Shown: piece by piece, positions 1 to 6,650 of the stretch
How positions within the stretch are numbered: the stretch's first letter is position 1
How the letters are laid out: each line of letters begins with the position of its first letter
Source of the DNA: Crocinitomicaceae bacterium
GTDB taxonomy: Bacteria > Bacteroidota > Bacteroidia > Flavobacteriales_D > Crocinitomicaceae
Length of the DNA stretch: 7,627 nucleotides
Direction: 5' to 3'
NCBI GenBank assembly: GCA_013215515.1
Contig: JABSPC010000011.1
Location: forward strand, 1 to 7,627
Made by a program: the position numbers and the translations under genes
The notes under the pieces: generated by a model
Databases searched by the model: none
Seen by the model: the letters and a program-made list of their open reading frames with translations, nothing else
What the model was told of the DNA's origin: nothing

Positions 1-454
1 AACCGTTGTTTACATCAATGTCCAAATGATAAGTAGCATTATCTAAAATATCTTGACCAGTTGGTGAGTCACTATTGTCATTTGCACCTGTGTAAAAAGC
101 ATATAGTTTTTGATCTGGAGCATAAAAGATACCGTCAGTATCTTTCTCTACTATAGTATCAAACAACGTCCAAATTCTAAATGTAGAACCATTAATCTTT
201 TCAGTAATTGTCGCTGAAATAGTTTCAAAGTAATTTGAATCTGGGATTGTAGATATTTCTAACGCGTTTCCAGGGCCGATAAATGCTCTTGTGATTTTAA
301 TCAAATGAACTGAATCTGCTTGATCAATTAATCCGTAAACAACTGCTGTCTCTTCAAAATCACCAGTGATATTGATGTCTTCATTACAAGACTGTAGCAA
401 AACTGCTAGGGCGGCTATGGAGAATAAGCCAAGTATATAATTTTTCATTTTCAT
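1..454 (-). CDS. Secreted lipoprotein of unknown function, 3'-truncated by the window edge (possibly DUF4249-like)
   Basis: The first 151 codons of a reverse-strand gene are present; the C-terminus lies outside the window. Residues 1-22 form a lipoprotein signal peptide: MKMK, a hydrophobic core, then the lipobox LQSC with Cys23 as the predicted lipidation site. Cys23 is followed by N-E-D, an acidic stretch resembling the lipoprotein export signals reported in Bacteroidota, so outer-membrane and possibly surface display is inferred. The following region (around residues 37-60, VVYGLIDQADSVHLIKITRA) looks like an Ig-like beta-sandwich opening, reminiscent of DUF4249 lipoproteins, but I assign that family from memory of its style only. 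Two in-frame ATGs, at 454 and 448, are possible starts; an in-frame TAA upstream excludes a longer protein. It follows the VOC gene on the same strand after 81 bases. No catalytic motif is visible, so no function is assigned. Confidence 0.8.
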   Translation of the reverse strand, partial: MKMKNYILGLFSIAALAVLLQSCNEDINITGDFEETAVVYGLIDQADSVHLIKITRAFIGPGNALEISTIPDSNYFETISATITEKINGSTFRIWTLFDTIVEKDTDGIFYAPDQKLYAFYTGANDNSDSPTGQDILDNATYHLDIDVNNG

Positions 455-467
455 TCTGAGTATTCCC

Positions 468-475
468 CAAAGTTA
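468..475 (-). promoter_or_regulatory. Candidate -7 promoter element for the lipoprotein gene
   Basis: The reverse strand reads TAACTTTG, an exact match to the Bacteroidota -7 consensus TAnnTTTG, ending 13 bases before the ATG at 454. No good -33 TTG/TTTG lies at the usual 19-23 base spacing; the nearest TTTG is only 15 bases upstream. The predicted leader is under about 10 bases, which is short. A chance match in AT-rich DNA is a real possibility. Confidence 0.4.
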
Positions 476-501
476 TGAAATTAAGCCATTCAAAAAAAAC
501 A

Positions 502-535
502 GTTTAATCAATAAATTGCATTGTTAAATCAATAA
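502..535 (-). repeat. Two direct repeats of 13 bases with a 21-base period
   Basis: On the reverse strand, TTATTGATTTAAC (535-523) and TTATTGATTAAAC (514-502) match at 12 of 13 positions, with their starts 21 bases apart. They lie immediately after the VOC stop codon and upstream of the lipoprotein gene. A two-helical-turn spacing would suit a dimeric regulator, but both copies are AT-rich and no regulator is encoded nearby. The repeat is seen directly; any role is inference. Confidence 0.5.
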
Positions 536-1603
536 CTAGTCTTTTACCTTGTTCATTCCCATTGCATGAAGCATCCAATTGGGTAAATGTTTACCTGGTT
601 TGCGTTTCTTGAGATAAATATACCAACCCAATTTTTTCATGACAGGAACCTTGTGTGTTTCAACAAATTCAATCCAAGTTCCATCTGGGTCTTCGATGTA
701 CGAAAACCGACCGCCAGCCTCGCCCATGTCGAATGTGTCTGAGCTGTCAACGGTAAATGGAAAGCCTTTTTCTTCACATTCCGCTTGTAATTTATCCATG
801 CCTTGAATATCAAAACAGAGATGAATAAATCCCCAGTCTCCCCAAAATCTATCTTTGAATATTGACTGACAATCTTCTCGCTCAATTGCTTGTACTAATT
901 CTATTTGTGTTGGGCCTAATAATCTTGCAAAAGGTCCTTTTCTTTCTTGCTTGTGAGATAATAACACACGGCGTACTTTTTTATTTCCAGCCGGTAATCT
1001 GCTTAGATCGTCAAAAGTTCCTGTTTCATCATACTCGATTGTTTCATATCCTAGAATATCTTGATACAAAGGAAGGGCCTTGTCGATATCGCTTACTCCG
1101 ATCAAAGCTCCAGCAACAGCTCCACATTTAGAAGCATGTTTGGTGTCTTTAAACCATCCTTTCCCTTCTACAATATTGAAAATATTACCATTTGGGTCTT
1201 TGGCAAAAAAAGTTTTTTCACCTGATGGAGTAGTGCCTAATTCACCTAGAATTTCAGCACCATTTGATTTGAAGTAATTGTATGAGGCTTCAACATCTCT
1301 CGATTTTATTCGGCAACTGTAAAGTCCATAATCTCCCAAAGAGATATCAAATTTTGATTTTTCGGTTGTGCGGGAAGTAAATTGCCAAATCTCGAATCCA
1401 CCACCACCTTCCATACTCAAGGCCAATGTTGCAGTTCGAGAATGAACTGTATCTCCAGTATATCGAGTCATTAATGGTGCATCTGCAGCTTCTTCGAAAA
1501 CGCGAACATTGACTCCAAAGAATTTTCTATACCACTTCCATACTTCTTGTACGTCTGGGACACCGATTCCCATTTGTTGAATACCGCAGATAATTTTTTC
1601 CAT
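536..1603 (-). CDS. VOC family protein with two glyoxalase/bleomycin-resistance-type domains, 355 aa
   Basis: This is a probably cytosolic protein: it has no signal peptide or membrane segment. It contains two VOC (vicinal oxygen chelate) domains of paired beta-alpha-beta-beta-beta modules, at about residues 6-147 and 163-316. Typical marks are GIGVPDVQEVWKWYRKFFG, FEIWQF, DPNGNIFNIVE, LIGVSDIDKALPLYQDILGY, GFIHLCFDI and DPDGTWIEFVE. Judged against the four usual metal positions of the fold, domain 1 offers Gln10, Glu71 and Glu146 but no His near 91-97. Domain 2 offers Glu235, His261 and Glu312 but Gly165 at the first position. A basic tail follows (about 317-355, KKLGWYIYLKKRKPGK). The size resembles 4-hydroxyphenylpyruvate dioxygenase, but the His-His-Glu iron triad is incomplete, so I reject that name. 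The substrate is unknown. The ATG at 1603 follows the patatin stop by 34 bases on the same strand. Confidence 0.88.
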   Translation of the reverse strand: MEKIICGIQQMGIGVPDVQEVWKWYRKFFGVNVRVFEEAADAPLMTRYTGDTVHSRTATLALSMEGGGGFEIWQFTSRTTEKSKFDISLGDYGLYSCRIKSRDVEASYNYFKSNGAEILGELGTTPSGEKTFFAKDPNGNIFNIVEGKGWFKDTKHASKCGAVAGALIGVSDIDKALPLYQDILGYETIEYDETGTFDDLSRLPAGNKKVRRVLLSHKQERKGPFARLLGPTQIELVQAIEREDCQSIFKDRFWGDWGFIHLCFDIQGMDKLQAECEEKGFPFTVDSSDTFDMGEAGGRFSYIEDPDGTWIEFVETHKVPVMKKLGWYIYLKKRKPGKHLPNWMLHAMGMNKVKD

Positions 1604-1621
1604 ACCTCAATTTGATGATGG

Positions 1622-1629
1622 CAAATATA
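1622..1629 (-). promoter_or_regulatory. Candidate -7 promoter element for the VOC gene
   Basis: The reverse strand reads TATATTTG, an exact TAnnTTTG match, inside the 34-base gap between the patatin stop and the VOC ATG. A GTG lies 19 bases upstream, one mismatch from the -33 TTG, inside the end of the patatin gene. If used, the VOC gene would be transcribed separately from patatin with a leader of about 12 bases. A GAGG lies almost against the ATG, too close for a normal Shine-Dalgarno site. Confidence 0.42.
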
Positions 1630-1637
1630 CATTTATC

Positions 1638-3923
1638 TCAGCGAATTGCACGCTCATTGAAGATCACATGTCCTATACTAAATTGCAATTCAAACGGGTT
1701 AACCTGCTTTGGGAAATAATTGAATGTAAAACGAATTGGTCCAATAAAACTGTGGTAGATAGCTGAGGCAGAAGCCATAAATGTTTCGCCTTTGAAAGGC
1801 TGAGATAGTTCTAATGTTCCATCCGTATTTTGAATTACCTGGATGAACGGCTGATATATGAAGGCGTCTATTCTAAGGTCAATTTTTTTCTTAACTGTGA
1901 AAATGGTGTTCAACCCTCCACCAATAAATTGAGGAGATCGGTATTCTTTTAGAAAATATGTTTTGGCATCTGGAACTAATGAAAACTCGGTCATAGATAG
2001 AATAGAAGCGGTATAGTTTGCAAAAAGAGTTTGGCTATTAAATACCATTTGTCCTTGAATCCCTAGGTGAAAATGCGGTCGGTCAATCAAAAAGGACTGG
2101 TAGTCAAGCCCTAAATTTATCCAATTGTGTTCCTTAAATACTTCAACTGGATTAATAGAGGTTGAACCTGGGTTAGTGTGTTCATTTCCGTTAACATATC
2201 TCGCTTTAAATCGAAAATAGTGACCACTTGAGGCAAATTGCTTTCTATTAAGTGTGTTTTGAGTCAGGCTCCAACTGAATGAATAGCCGTCAAAATTGGT
2301 TACGTCCAGCGTATCTGTATTGGTGAATTGCTCTGATTGATAATAATTGTCATTTAATTGGAAGCCTCTACCATCGAATGTACTCGTTATGTTATTGCTG
2401 ATAGGATGCGAGAATTGAGCTCCTGCGTAGATCTCATTTTGAACTAGAAATGATGGTTTTACATCTTCAAAGAATGTCGCAAAACTTCTGAAATAATCCC
2501 AGCGATTTAAAGCGAAGTAGCCCGTTATGGAAAATGGATAAACGGCCGGAAGGTCTATTGTAAAGGATGCCTTTGCAACCCCATAGAATTTACCAAAATG
2601 AGATTCAAGTTTTGTTCTAGTACTGATCTTATTGACCGTATGGTACGAAATCCCAAAATATCCAGTATTCACAGGGCGCGAAGAAAGGTGTCCTCCGATG
2701 TCTACTTTAAAGTCTCGTGCCTTGCGAACGGCAACATCTAATCCGTAGGTGGAGTCGTTGATTAATGTTAAAGTTGGAAACAAAAAATCTATTTGTGGCG
2801 CGGCTTGCAATCGAAAATAACGCTTCTCCAATTCGGTAAGGTTAAGTCGTTCATTTCTTTTACTTCGAATAAGAGATTTCTGAACAAATTTAACCTCCTT
2901 ATCTTTTGATGAACTTGATACTTGTGTAATTTCTAGAGGCACAATATCTTTTCTAAATTCAATTCTACGTGAATTGATTTCTTTCTTAGAAATTCTATTT
3001 TCGATATACATCTTTAAAGAATCCATAGATTCCATTGTAGAATTGTATCCATCTGCGATCAATTGCTTGACACGAGTAAAATCAAATGAAGAACCATAGC
3101 TGTCAGGACTAATTATAAAACCTTCATCACAGGGCAATGTGAAATTCGAGTGGCTTACGAGCATGTTTGTTAATTGACCGATCAAATCATCTTCATTTGG
3201 AGGGGCTGCGTTGTACGATACGTTACTTCCTATAATATAGTCTGGTCCGAATTCCGTGTACATAACGTCAGCAGGAAAGTTGTTATAAAGTCCACCATCG
3301 AATAGCAATACATCATCGATACGGATTGAATTAAAGAAGAAAGGATATGTCATTGAAGCTCTTACTGCTGCATTAAGATCGCCGTTGGAAAAGACGACAG
3401 ATTCCTTTTTTGAAATGTCGGAACCAACACATCTAAAAGGAACAAAAAGGCTATCGAAGTTTTTGTTTTTTGATGCTGAAACAGTTCCCAATAATTTCAT
3501 CATTTCAAAATCGAGATACGCAGATGAAATAAAGTTAGTGGGAAGCGATCTTGTTAAGATACTGTCTTTTGAAAACGATACGCTTACAACACCTGGGTGT
3601 GGAGCTTCATCGCGCAGCAGAAAACGTTGATCAGTTTTCATTGCACCCGTAACCATAATTTGGAAATCTTCGGTAGTGAAAATAGCTTCAATTTCTTCAG
3701 GGCTAAATCCAGCGGAATACAAACTTCCTACTAAGGCTCCAGATGAAGTTCCTGTGATATAATCAATTGGAATACCATTTTCTTCAAGTGCTTTTAAAAC
3801 ACCGATGTGAGAAAGCCCTTTCGCGCCACCACCACTTAATACCAAACCGATTTTTTGTTGGGCATGAACGAGGTTAGCTAGAAGTAAACTAAAAAGAAGG
3901 ATGTATAGCTTGTTTGCTTTCAA
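1638..3923 (-). CDS. Patatin-like phospholipase with POTRA-like segment and C-terminal outer-membrane beta barrel
   Basis: This is an exported lipid acyl hydrolase anchored to an outer-membrane barrel, similar in plan to the type Vd (PlpD/FplA) patatin autotransporters. Numbered from the TTG at 3923 (761 aa), residues 1-21 are a signal peptide (cleavage at VHA-QQ). The patatin domain follows at about 24-235: GGGAKG oxyanion loop at 31-36, nucleophile Ser60 in GTSSG, and catalytic Asp209 in DGG, so the Ser-Asp dyad is intact. A POTRA-like segment lies at about 327-395. From about 400 to 755 alternating aromatic/polar strands resemble an Omp85/BamA-type barrel, with a terminal strand ending in Phe755 and a six-residue tail. 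No ATG exists upstream of the active site. TTG at 3941 is also in frame, but it overlaps a candidate -7 promoter element, and the TTG at 3923 gives a cleaner signal peptide (starting [10 protein letters not shown]). Likely substrates are phospholipids or other acyl esters; secretion or cell-surface orientation is inferred. Confidence 0.9.
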   Translation of the reverse strand: MKANKLYILLFSLLLANLVHAQQKIGLVLSGGGAKGLSHIGVLKALEENGIPIDYITGTSSGALVGSLYSAGFSPEEIEAIFTTEDFQIMVTGAMKTDQRFLLRDEAPHPGVVSVSFSKDSILTRSLPTNFISSAYLDFEMMKLLGTVSASKNKNFDSLFVPFRCVGSDISKKESVVFSNGDLNAAVRASMTYPFFFNSIRIDDVLLFDGGLYNNFPADVMYTEFGPDYIIGSNVSYNAAPPNEDDLIGQLTNMLVSHSNFTLPCDEGFIISPDSYGSSFDFTRVKQLIADGYNSTMESMDSLKMYIENRISKKEINSRRIEFRKDIVPLEITQVSSSSKDKEVKFVQKSLIRSKRNERLNLTELEKRYFRLQAAPQIDFLFPTLTLINDSTYGLDVAVRKARDFKVDIGGHLSSRPVNTGYFGISYHTVNKISTRTKLESHFGKFYGVAKASFTIDLPAVYPFSITGYFALNRWDYFRSFATFFEDVKPSFLVQNEIYAGAQFSHPISNNITSTFDGRGFQLNDNYYQSEQFTNTDTLDVTNFDGYSFSWSLTQNTLNRKQFASSGHYFRFKARYVNGNEHTNPGSTSINPVEVFKEHNWINLGLDYQSFLIDRPHFHLGIQGQMVFNSQTLFANYTASILSMTEFSLVPDAKTYFLKEYRSPQFIGGGLNTIFTVKKKIDLRIDAFIYQPFIQVIQNTDGTLELSQPFKGETFMASASAIYHSFIGPIRFTFNYFPKQVNPFELQFSIGHVIFNERAIR

Positions 3924-3930
3924 ATTTGTT

Positions 3931-3958
3931 CTTTTGTACAAAAGTAAGAGATTATCTC
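3931..3958. repeat. Two adjacent palindromes in the divergent intergenic region
   Basis: CTTTTGTACAAAAG at 3931-3944 is a perfect 14-base palindrome. Four bases on, GAGATTATCTC at 3948-3958 is an 11-base palindrome with one central base. They occupy the gap between the divergent patatin and methyltransferase genes and overlap the predicted patatin promoter, so one or both could be operators. The symmetry is seen directly; regulation is inference. Confidence 0.5.
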
Positions 3959-3969
3959 GTAATGTTAAA
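3939..3969 (-). promoter_or_regulatory. Candidate promoter of the patatin gene
   Basis: The reverse strand shows TACTTTTG (3946-3939), an exact match to the Bacteroidota -7 element TAnnTTTG, preceded at 19 bases by TTTA (3969-3966), one mismatch from the -33 TTTG. Transcription would begin near 3932-3935. That is downstream of the TTG at 3941 and about ten bases before the TTG at 3923, which supports the shorter patatin start. Confidence 0.52.
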
Positions 3970-3972
3970 GTG

Positions 3973-5187
3973 ATGAATAAAGAGGAAGCAAAAGGGAAGA
4001 AGTTGATAATTACTCTAAAGACAGTGTTTGGTTTAGAGGAAGTTCTTGTGGAAGAGATGGTAGAGCTTGGTTATAAGGATGTTAAAGTCCTTAACAGAGC
4101 CGTTCAAATCAAAGGGTATTGGAATGATGTTTATTATTTGAATGTTCATTTACGTTGCGCTATTTCAGTTTTAGTTCAAATTGAGACTTTTAAAATTCGC
4201 AATGAAGACGATTTGTACAAGCAAAGTATGAAAATTGATTGGACAAAATATTTCTCTATCGATAAGACGTTTGCAGTGAAAGGAGCTGTATTTTCTGATT
4301 TATTCAGTCATACTCAGTATCCATTTCTTGTTGTAAAGGATGCGATCGCCGATACGTTTAGAAAAAAACACAACGAACGTCCGGATGTAAATGTTAAGCG
4401 CCCTCAGATTTTATTTGATGTGTACATTAATAAGAGCGACGTTACAGTGTCCTTGAATACTTCTGGAGCACCGTTATTCCAAAGAGGTTATCGTCAAGCA
4501 GCGGGCTTGGCTCCAATGAATGAAGTTGTTGCCGCTGGACTTCTTAGATTAACTGGATGGGATAAAAAATCTACAATTGTAGATCCGTTTTGTGGATCAG
4601 GAACAATACTGATCGAGGCGGCGCTTATGGCGGCTGGCATTCCTTCGACAATTGAAAGGCAGCATTACGCATTTAAGAACTTTGCCAATTTTGACGAAGA
4701 TGCTTGGAATAAAATTCAAGATGATATCAATGATAGAGTTCGAGAATTGCCATGTGTGATTCAAGGTTCAGATATCAGCGCGGAAATGGTAACTAAAGCG
4801 AGAAGAAACTTAAGTGGATTATCAATTGGTCGTTTTGTAGAAACTATCGTAGATGATTTTGCAGATACTAAAAAACCTACTGATACTGGAATCGTAATTA
4901 CAAACCCACCTTATGGAGAAAGAATGGGGGAGGAAGAGGATATCGAAAGAATGTACGAGGATTTAGGCAACTGGATGAAGACAGAGATGAAGGGGTATGA
5001 TTGCTGGGTTATATCATCGAACATGATGGCATTTAAATTTATTGGGCTTCGACCAGATCGTAAGATTAAAGTATATAACGGAAGCTTAGAGTGTTCTTTC
5101 AGAAAGTATTCGATTTATGAAGGATCGAAGAAAGCAAAATTTCAAAATCAAGACGGAAACACGGACGTTGAGAACAGTGAAGATTAA
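3973..5187 (+). CDS. THUMP-domain class I SAM-dependent RNA methyltransferase (RlmL N-terminal-domain type), 404 aa
   Basis: This is a cytosolic RNA N-methyltransferase, probably modifying a guanine of 23S rRNA like the RlmL half of E. coli RlmKL; the exact target base is inferred, not shown. After an N-terminal ferredoxin-like part ([12 protein letters not shown], 17-28) comes a THUMP RNA-binding domain (about 55-162) and the family motif RGYR (171-174). The Rossmann methyltransferase part has motif I DPFCGSG (204-210) for S-adenosylmethionine binding, SDIS (266-269), and the catalytic motif IV NPPYGER (311-317). The RlmK (C-terminal methyltransferase) half is absent, which is usual for short members. 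I chose the ATG at 3973: the frame is open to an upstream ATG at 3901, but that would add 24 hydrophobic/basic residues overlapping the patatin signal-peptide codons and unlike the family. A GTG directly precedes this ATG. Tandem TAA stops end the gene, and no convincing plus-strand promoter is seen. Confidence 0.92.
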   Translation: MNKEEAKGKKLIITLKTVFGLEEVLVEEMVELGYKDVKVLNRAVQIKGYWNDVYYLNVHLRCAISVLVQIETFKIRNEDDLYKQSMKIDWTKYFSIDKTFAVKGAVFSDLFSHTQYPFLVVKDAIADTFRKKHNERPDVNVKRPQILFDVYINKSDVTVSLNTSGAPLFQRGYRQAAGLAPMNEVVAAGLLRLTGWDKKSTIVDPFCGSGTILIEAALMAAGIPSTIERQHYAFKNFANFDEDAWNKIQDDINDRVRELPCVIQGSDISAEMVTKARRNLSGLSIGRFVETIVDDFADTKKPTDTGIVITNPPYGERMGEEEDIERMYEDLGNWMKTEMKGYDCWVISSNMMAFKFIGLRPDRKIKVYNGSLECSFRKYSIYEGSKKAKFQNQDGNTDVENSED

Positions 5188-5213
5188 TAACTTCTAATTA
5201 AAATATAAGGCAT

Positions 5214-5249
5214 AAAAAAAGCCTCTCGGTTTAACCGAGAGGCTTTTTT
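5214..5249. terminator. Bidirectional intrinsic terminator between convergent genes
   Basis: Seven A's (5214-5220), a 10-base-pair stem GCCTCTCGGT/ACCGAGAGGC with a 3-base loop (5221-5243), then six T's (5244-5249). The A-tract becomes the U-tract on the reverse strand, so the same hairpin can stop both the methyltransferase (stop 27 bases before) and citrate synthase (stop 14 bases away on the other strand). Confidence 0.95.
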
Positions 5250-5262
5250 GTACTCTATAATT

Positions 5263-6552
5263 TTATCTGTTTTCAACAGGAACGTAATCTCTTTCGTTTT
5301 CTCCAGTGTAGATCTGACGAGGACGACCAATTGGTTCGTTGTTCTCAATCATTTCTTTCCACTGAGCAATCCAACCTGGTAAACGTCCGATAGCGAACAT
5401 TACAGTAAACATTTCAGTTGGAATATTAATCGCTTTGTAGATGATTCCAGAATAGAAATCAACATTTGGATACAAGTTACGTTCTTTGAAATATTCATCT
5501 TCTAAAGCAACTTTCTCCAATTTTTTAGCTATTTCCAGCATCGGATCATCAACTCCTAATTTATCTAATACGTCATCACAAGCTTTCTTGATAATAGTCG
5601 CACGAGGATCGAAGTTTTTATAAACTCTATGACCAAACCCCATTAAACGGAATGAATCGTTTTTATCTTTTGCTTTCGCTACCCATTTGTCAACATCACC
5701 ACCATCGTTAGCAATTTGCTCGAGCATTTCGATTACAGCTTGGTTTGCTCCACCGTGAAGTGGTCCCCAAAGCGCTGAAATACCAGCAGAAATAGATGCG
5801 TAAAGGTTAGCATGAGATGATCCAACCATACGAACTGTTGCAGTTGAACAATTTTGTTCATGATCAGCGTGAAGAATTAGTAAAGTATTCAAAGCTGAAA
5901 CGACAACAGGATCCATTTTATAATCCGAAGTTGGCATTGCGAACATCATGTGTAAGAAGTTCTCGCAATAGTCCAATTCGTTTTTTGGATACATGAATGG
6001 GTGACGCATTGCATTTTTATATGACCAAGCAGCAAGCGTAGGTAATTTTGCAATTAATCGGTGAATCGTTAAATCAACGGCTTTTTCATTCCTATTTGGG
6101 TCTAAAGATTCAGGATAAAATGTAGAAAGCGAACATACCATAGACCCTAAAACTCCCATTGGGTGCGCTTGCGGTGGATATGCCTCGAAGAATTGCTTCA
6201 TGTCCTCATGAACCAATGTGTGATTTGTAATACTTTCTCTGAATGCCTCTAACTGTTCTGCCGTAGGAAGTTCACTGTAAATAAGAAGATAAGAAACTTC
6301 TAAGAAACTTGCCTTATCTGCAAGTTGTTCAATTGGATAGCCTCTGTAGCGCAAAATTCCATTTTCACCGTCTAAATAAGTAATAGCACTTTTAGTACTA
6401 CCCGTGTTTTTAAACCCTGGATCGATAGTTATATATCCACCAGTTGAACCTCTCAGCTTACCGATGTCTATTCCTTTTTCGTTTTCTGTTCCTTCTACAA
6501 TCGGTAATTCGTATGAAGTACCCCCTAATTCTATCTTAGCTATTTCACTCAT
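5263..6552 (-). CDS. gltA: Citrate synthase, type II (hexameric, GltA-like), 429 aa
   Basis: This enzyme condenses acetyl-CoA with oxaloacetate to citrate and CoA, the first step of the TCA cycle, in the cytosol. The length (429 aa) fits the GltA family. The N-terminal beta domain carries DPGFKNTGSTKSAITYLDGE (44-63) and the LRYRGYPIEQLA segment. The substrate and catalytic residues are all present: His231 in LHADHEQN, His266 in GPLHGGAN, His308 in GFGHRVYKNFDPRA, and Asp365 in YPNVDFYSGI. The terminal PRQIYTGE segment is also family-typical. The ATG at 6552 gives a standard N-terminus (MSEIAKIELGG). By recalled alignment to the E. coli enzyme, some NADH-binding positions differ (Arg109 to Asn110, Met112 to Leu113, Cys206 to Thr208), while those matching Tyr145, Arg163 and Lys167 are kept; weaker NADH inhibition is therefore possible but unproven. 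It has its own candidate promoter and terminator, so it is probably monocistronic. Confidence 0.97.
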   Translation of the reverse strand: MSEIAKIELGGTSYELPIVEGTENEKGIDIGKLRGSTGGYITIDPGFKNTGSTKSAITYLDGENGILRYRGYPIEQLADKASFLEVSYLLIYSELPTAEQLEAFRESITNHTLVHEDMKQFFEAYPPQAHPMGVLGSMVCSLSTFYPESLDPNRNEKAVDLTIHRLIAKLPTLAAWSYKNAMRHPFMYPKNELDYCENFLHMMFAMPTSDYKMDPVVVSALNTLLILHADHEQNCSTATVRMVGSSHANLYASISAGISALWGPLHGGANQAVIEMLEQIANDGGDVDKWVAKAKDKNDSFRLMGFGHRVYKNFDPRATIIKKACDDVLDKLGVDDPMLEIAKKLEKVALEDEYFKERNLYPNVDFYSGIIYKAINIPTEMFTVMFAIGRLPGWIAQWKEMIENNEPIGRPRQIYTGENERDYVPVENR

Positions 6553-6590
6553 GTTCTCGTAATACAGTATATGATTTCCTATTCGGACGC

Positions 6591-6621
6591 CTAAAGTACC
6601 ATATCATTTGCGTTCTATCAA
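6591..6621 (-). promoter_or_regulatory. gltA: Candidate promoter of citrate synthase
   Basis: The reverse strand reads TACTTTAG (6598-6591), one mismatch from TAnnTTTG, with TTG (6621-6619) exactly 20 bases upstream, a normal Bacteroidota -33/-7 spacing. This predicts a start near 6584-6586 and a leader of about 30 bases before the ATG at 6552. The rest of the 98-base gap to the peptidase gene shows no hairpin terminator. Confidence 0.5.
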
Positions 6622-6650
6622 GTGTTTTAGGGATTATGTTAGCCTGACAA

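Noticed and set aside
491..499. The poly-T tract on the reverse strand after the VOC gene as an intrinsic terminator
   Set aside because: No convincing GC stem precedes it; only AT-rich direct repeats are present, so it is not called.
637..885. An 82-codon reverse-strand frame overlapping the VOC gene in another frame
   Set aside because: The VOC frame in the same region carries clear domain motifs; this frame shows no motif and is a shadow.
862..1277. Two plus-strand open frames of 89 and 65 codons inside the VOC gene
   Set aside because: They lie fully antisense to a well-supported gene and show no recognisable domain; they are shadow frames.
536..1603. 4-hydroxyphenylpyruvate dioxygenase as the identity of the VOC protein
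   Set aside because: Length (355 aa) and two-domain plan fit, but the His-His-Glu iron triad in the C-terminal domain is incomplete because the first position is Gly165.
3385..3630. An 81-codon plus-strand frame antisense to the patatin domain
   Set aside because: It is antisense to conserved patatin coding sequence and its translation resembles no protein family.
3909..3936. A plus-strand promoter (TTG ... TTCTTTTG) for the methyltransferase gene
   Set aside because: The -7 element has a mismatch and the spacing to the nearest TTG is only 16 bases, so the evidence is too weak.
3901..3972. A 24-residue N-terminal extension of the methyltransferase beginning at the ATG at 3901
   Set aside because: It overlaps the patatin signal-peptide codons on the other strand, is hydrophobic and basic unlike this cytosolic family, and the ATG at 3973 gives the expected N-terminus just before the conserved TVFGLEE segment.
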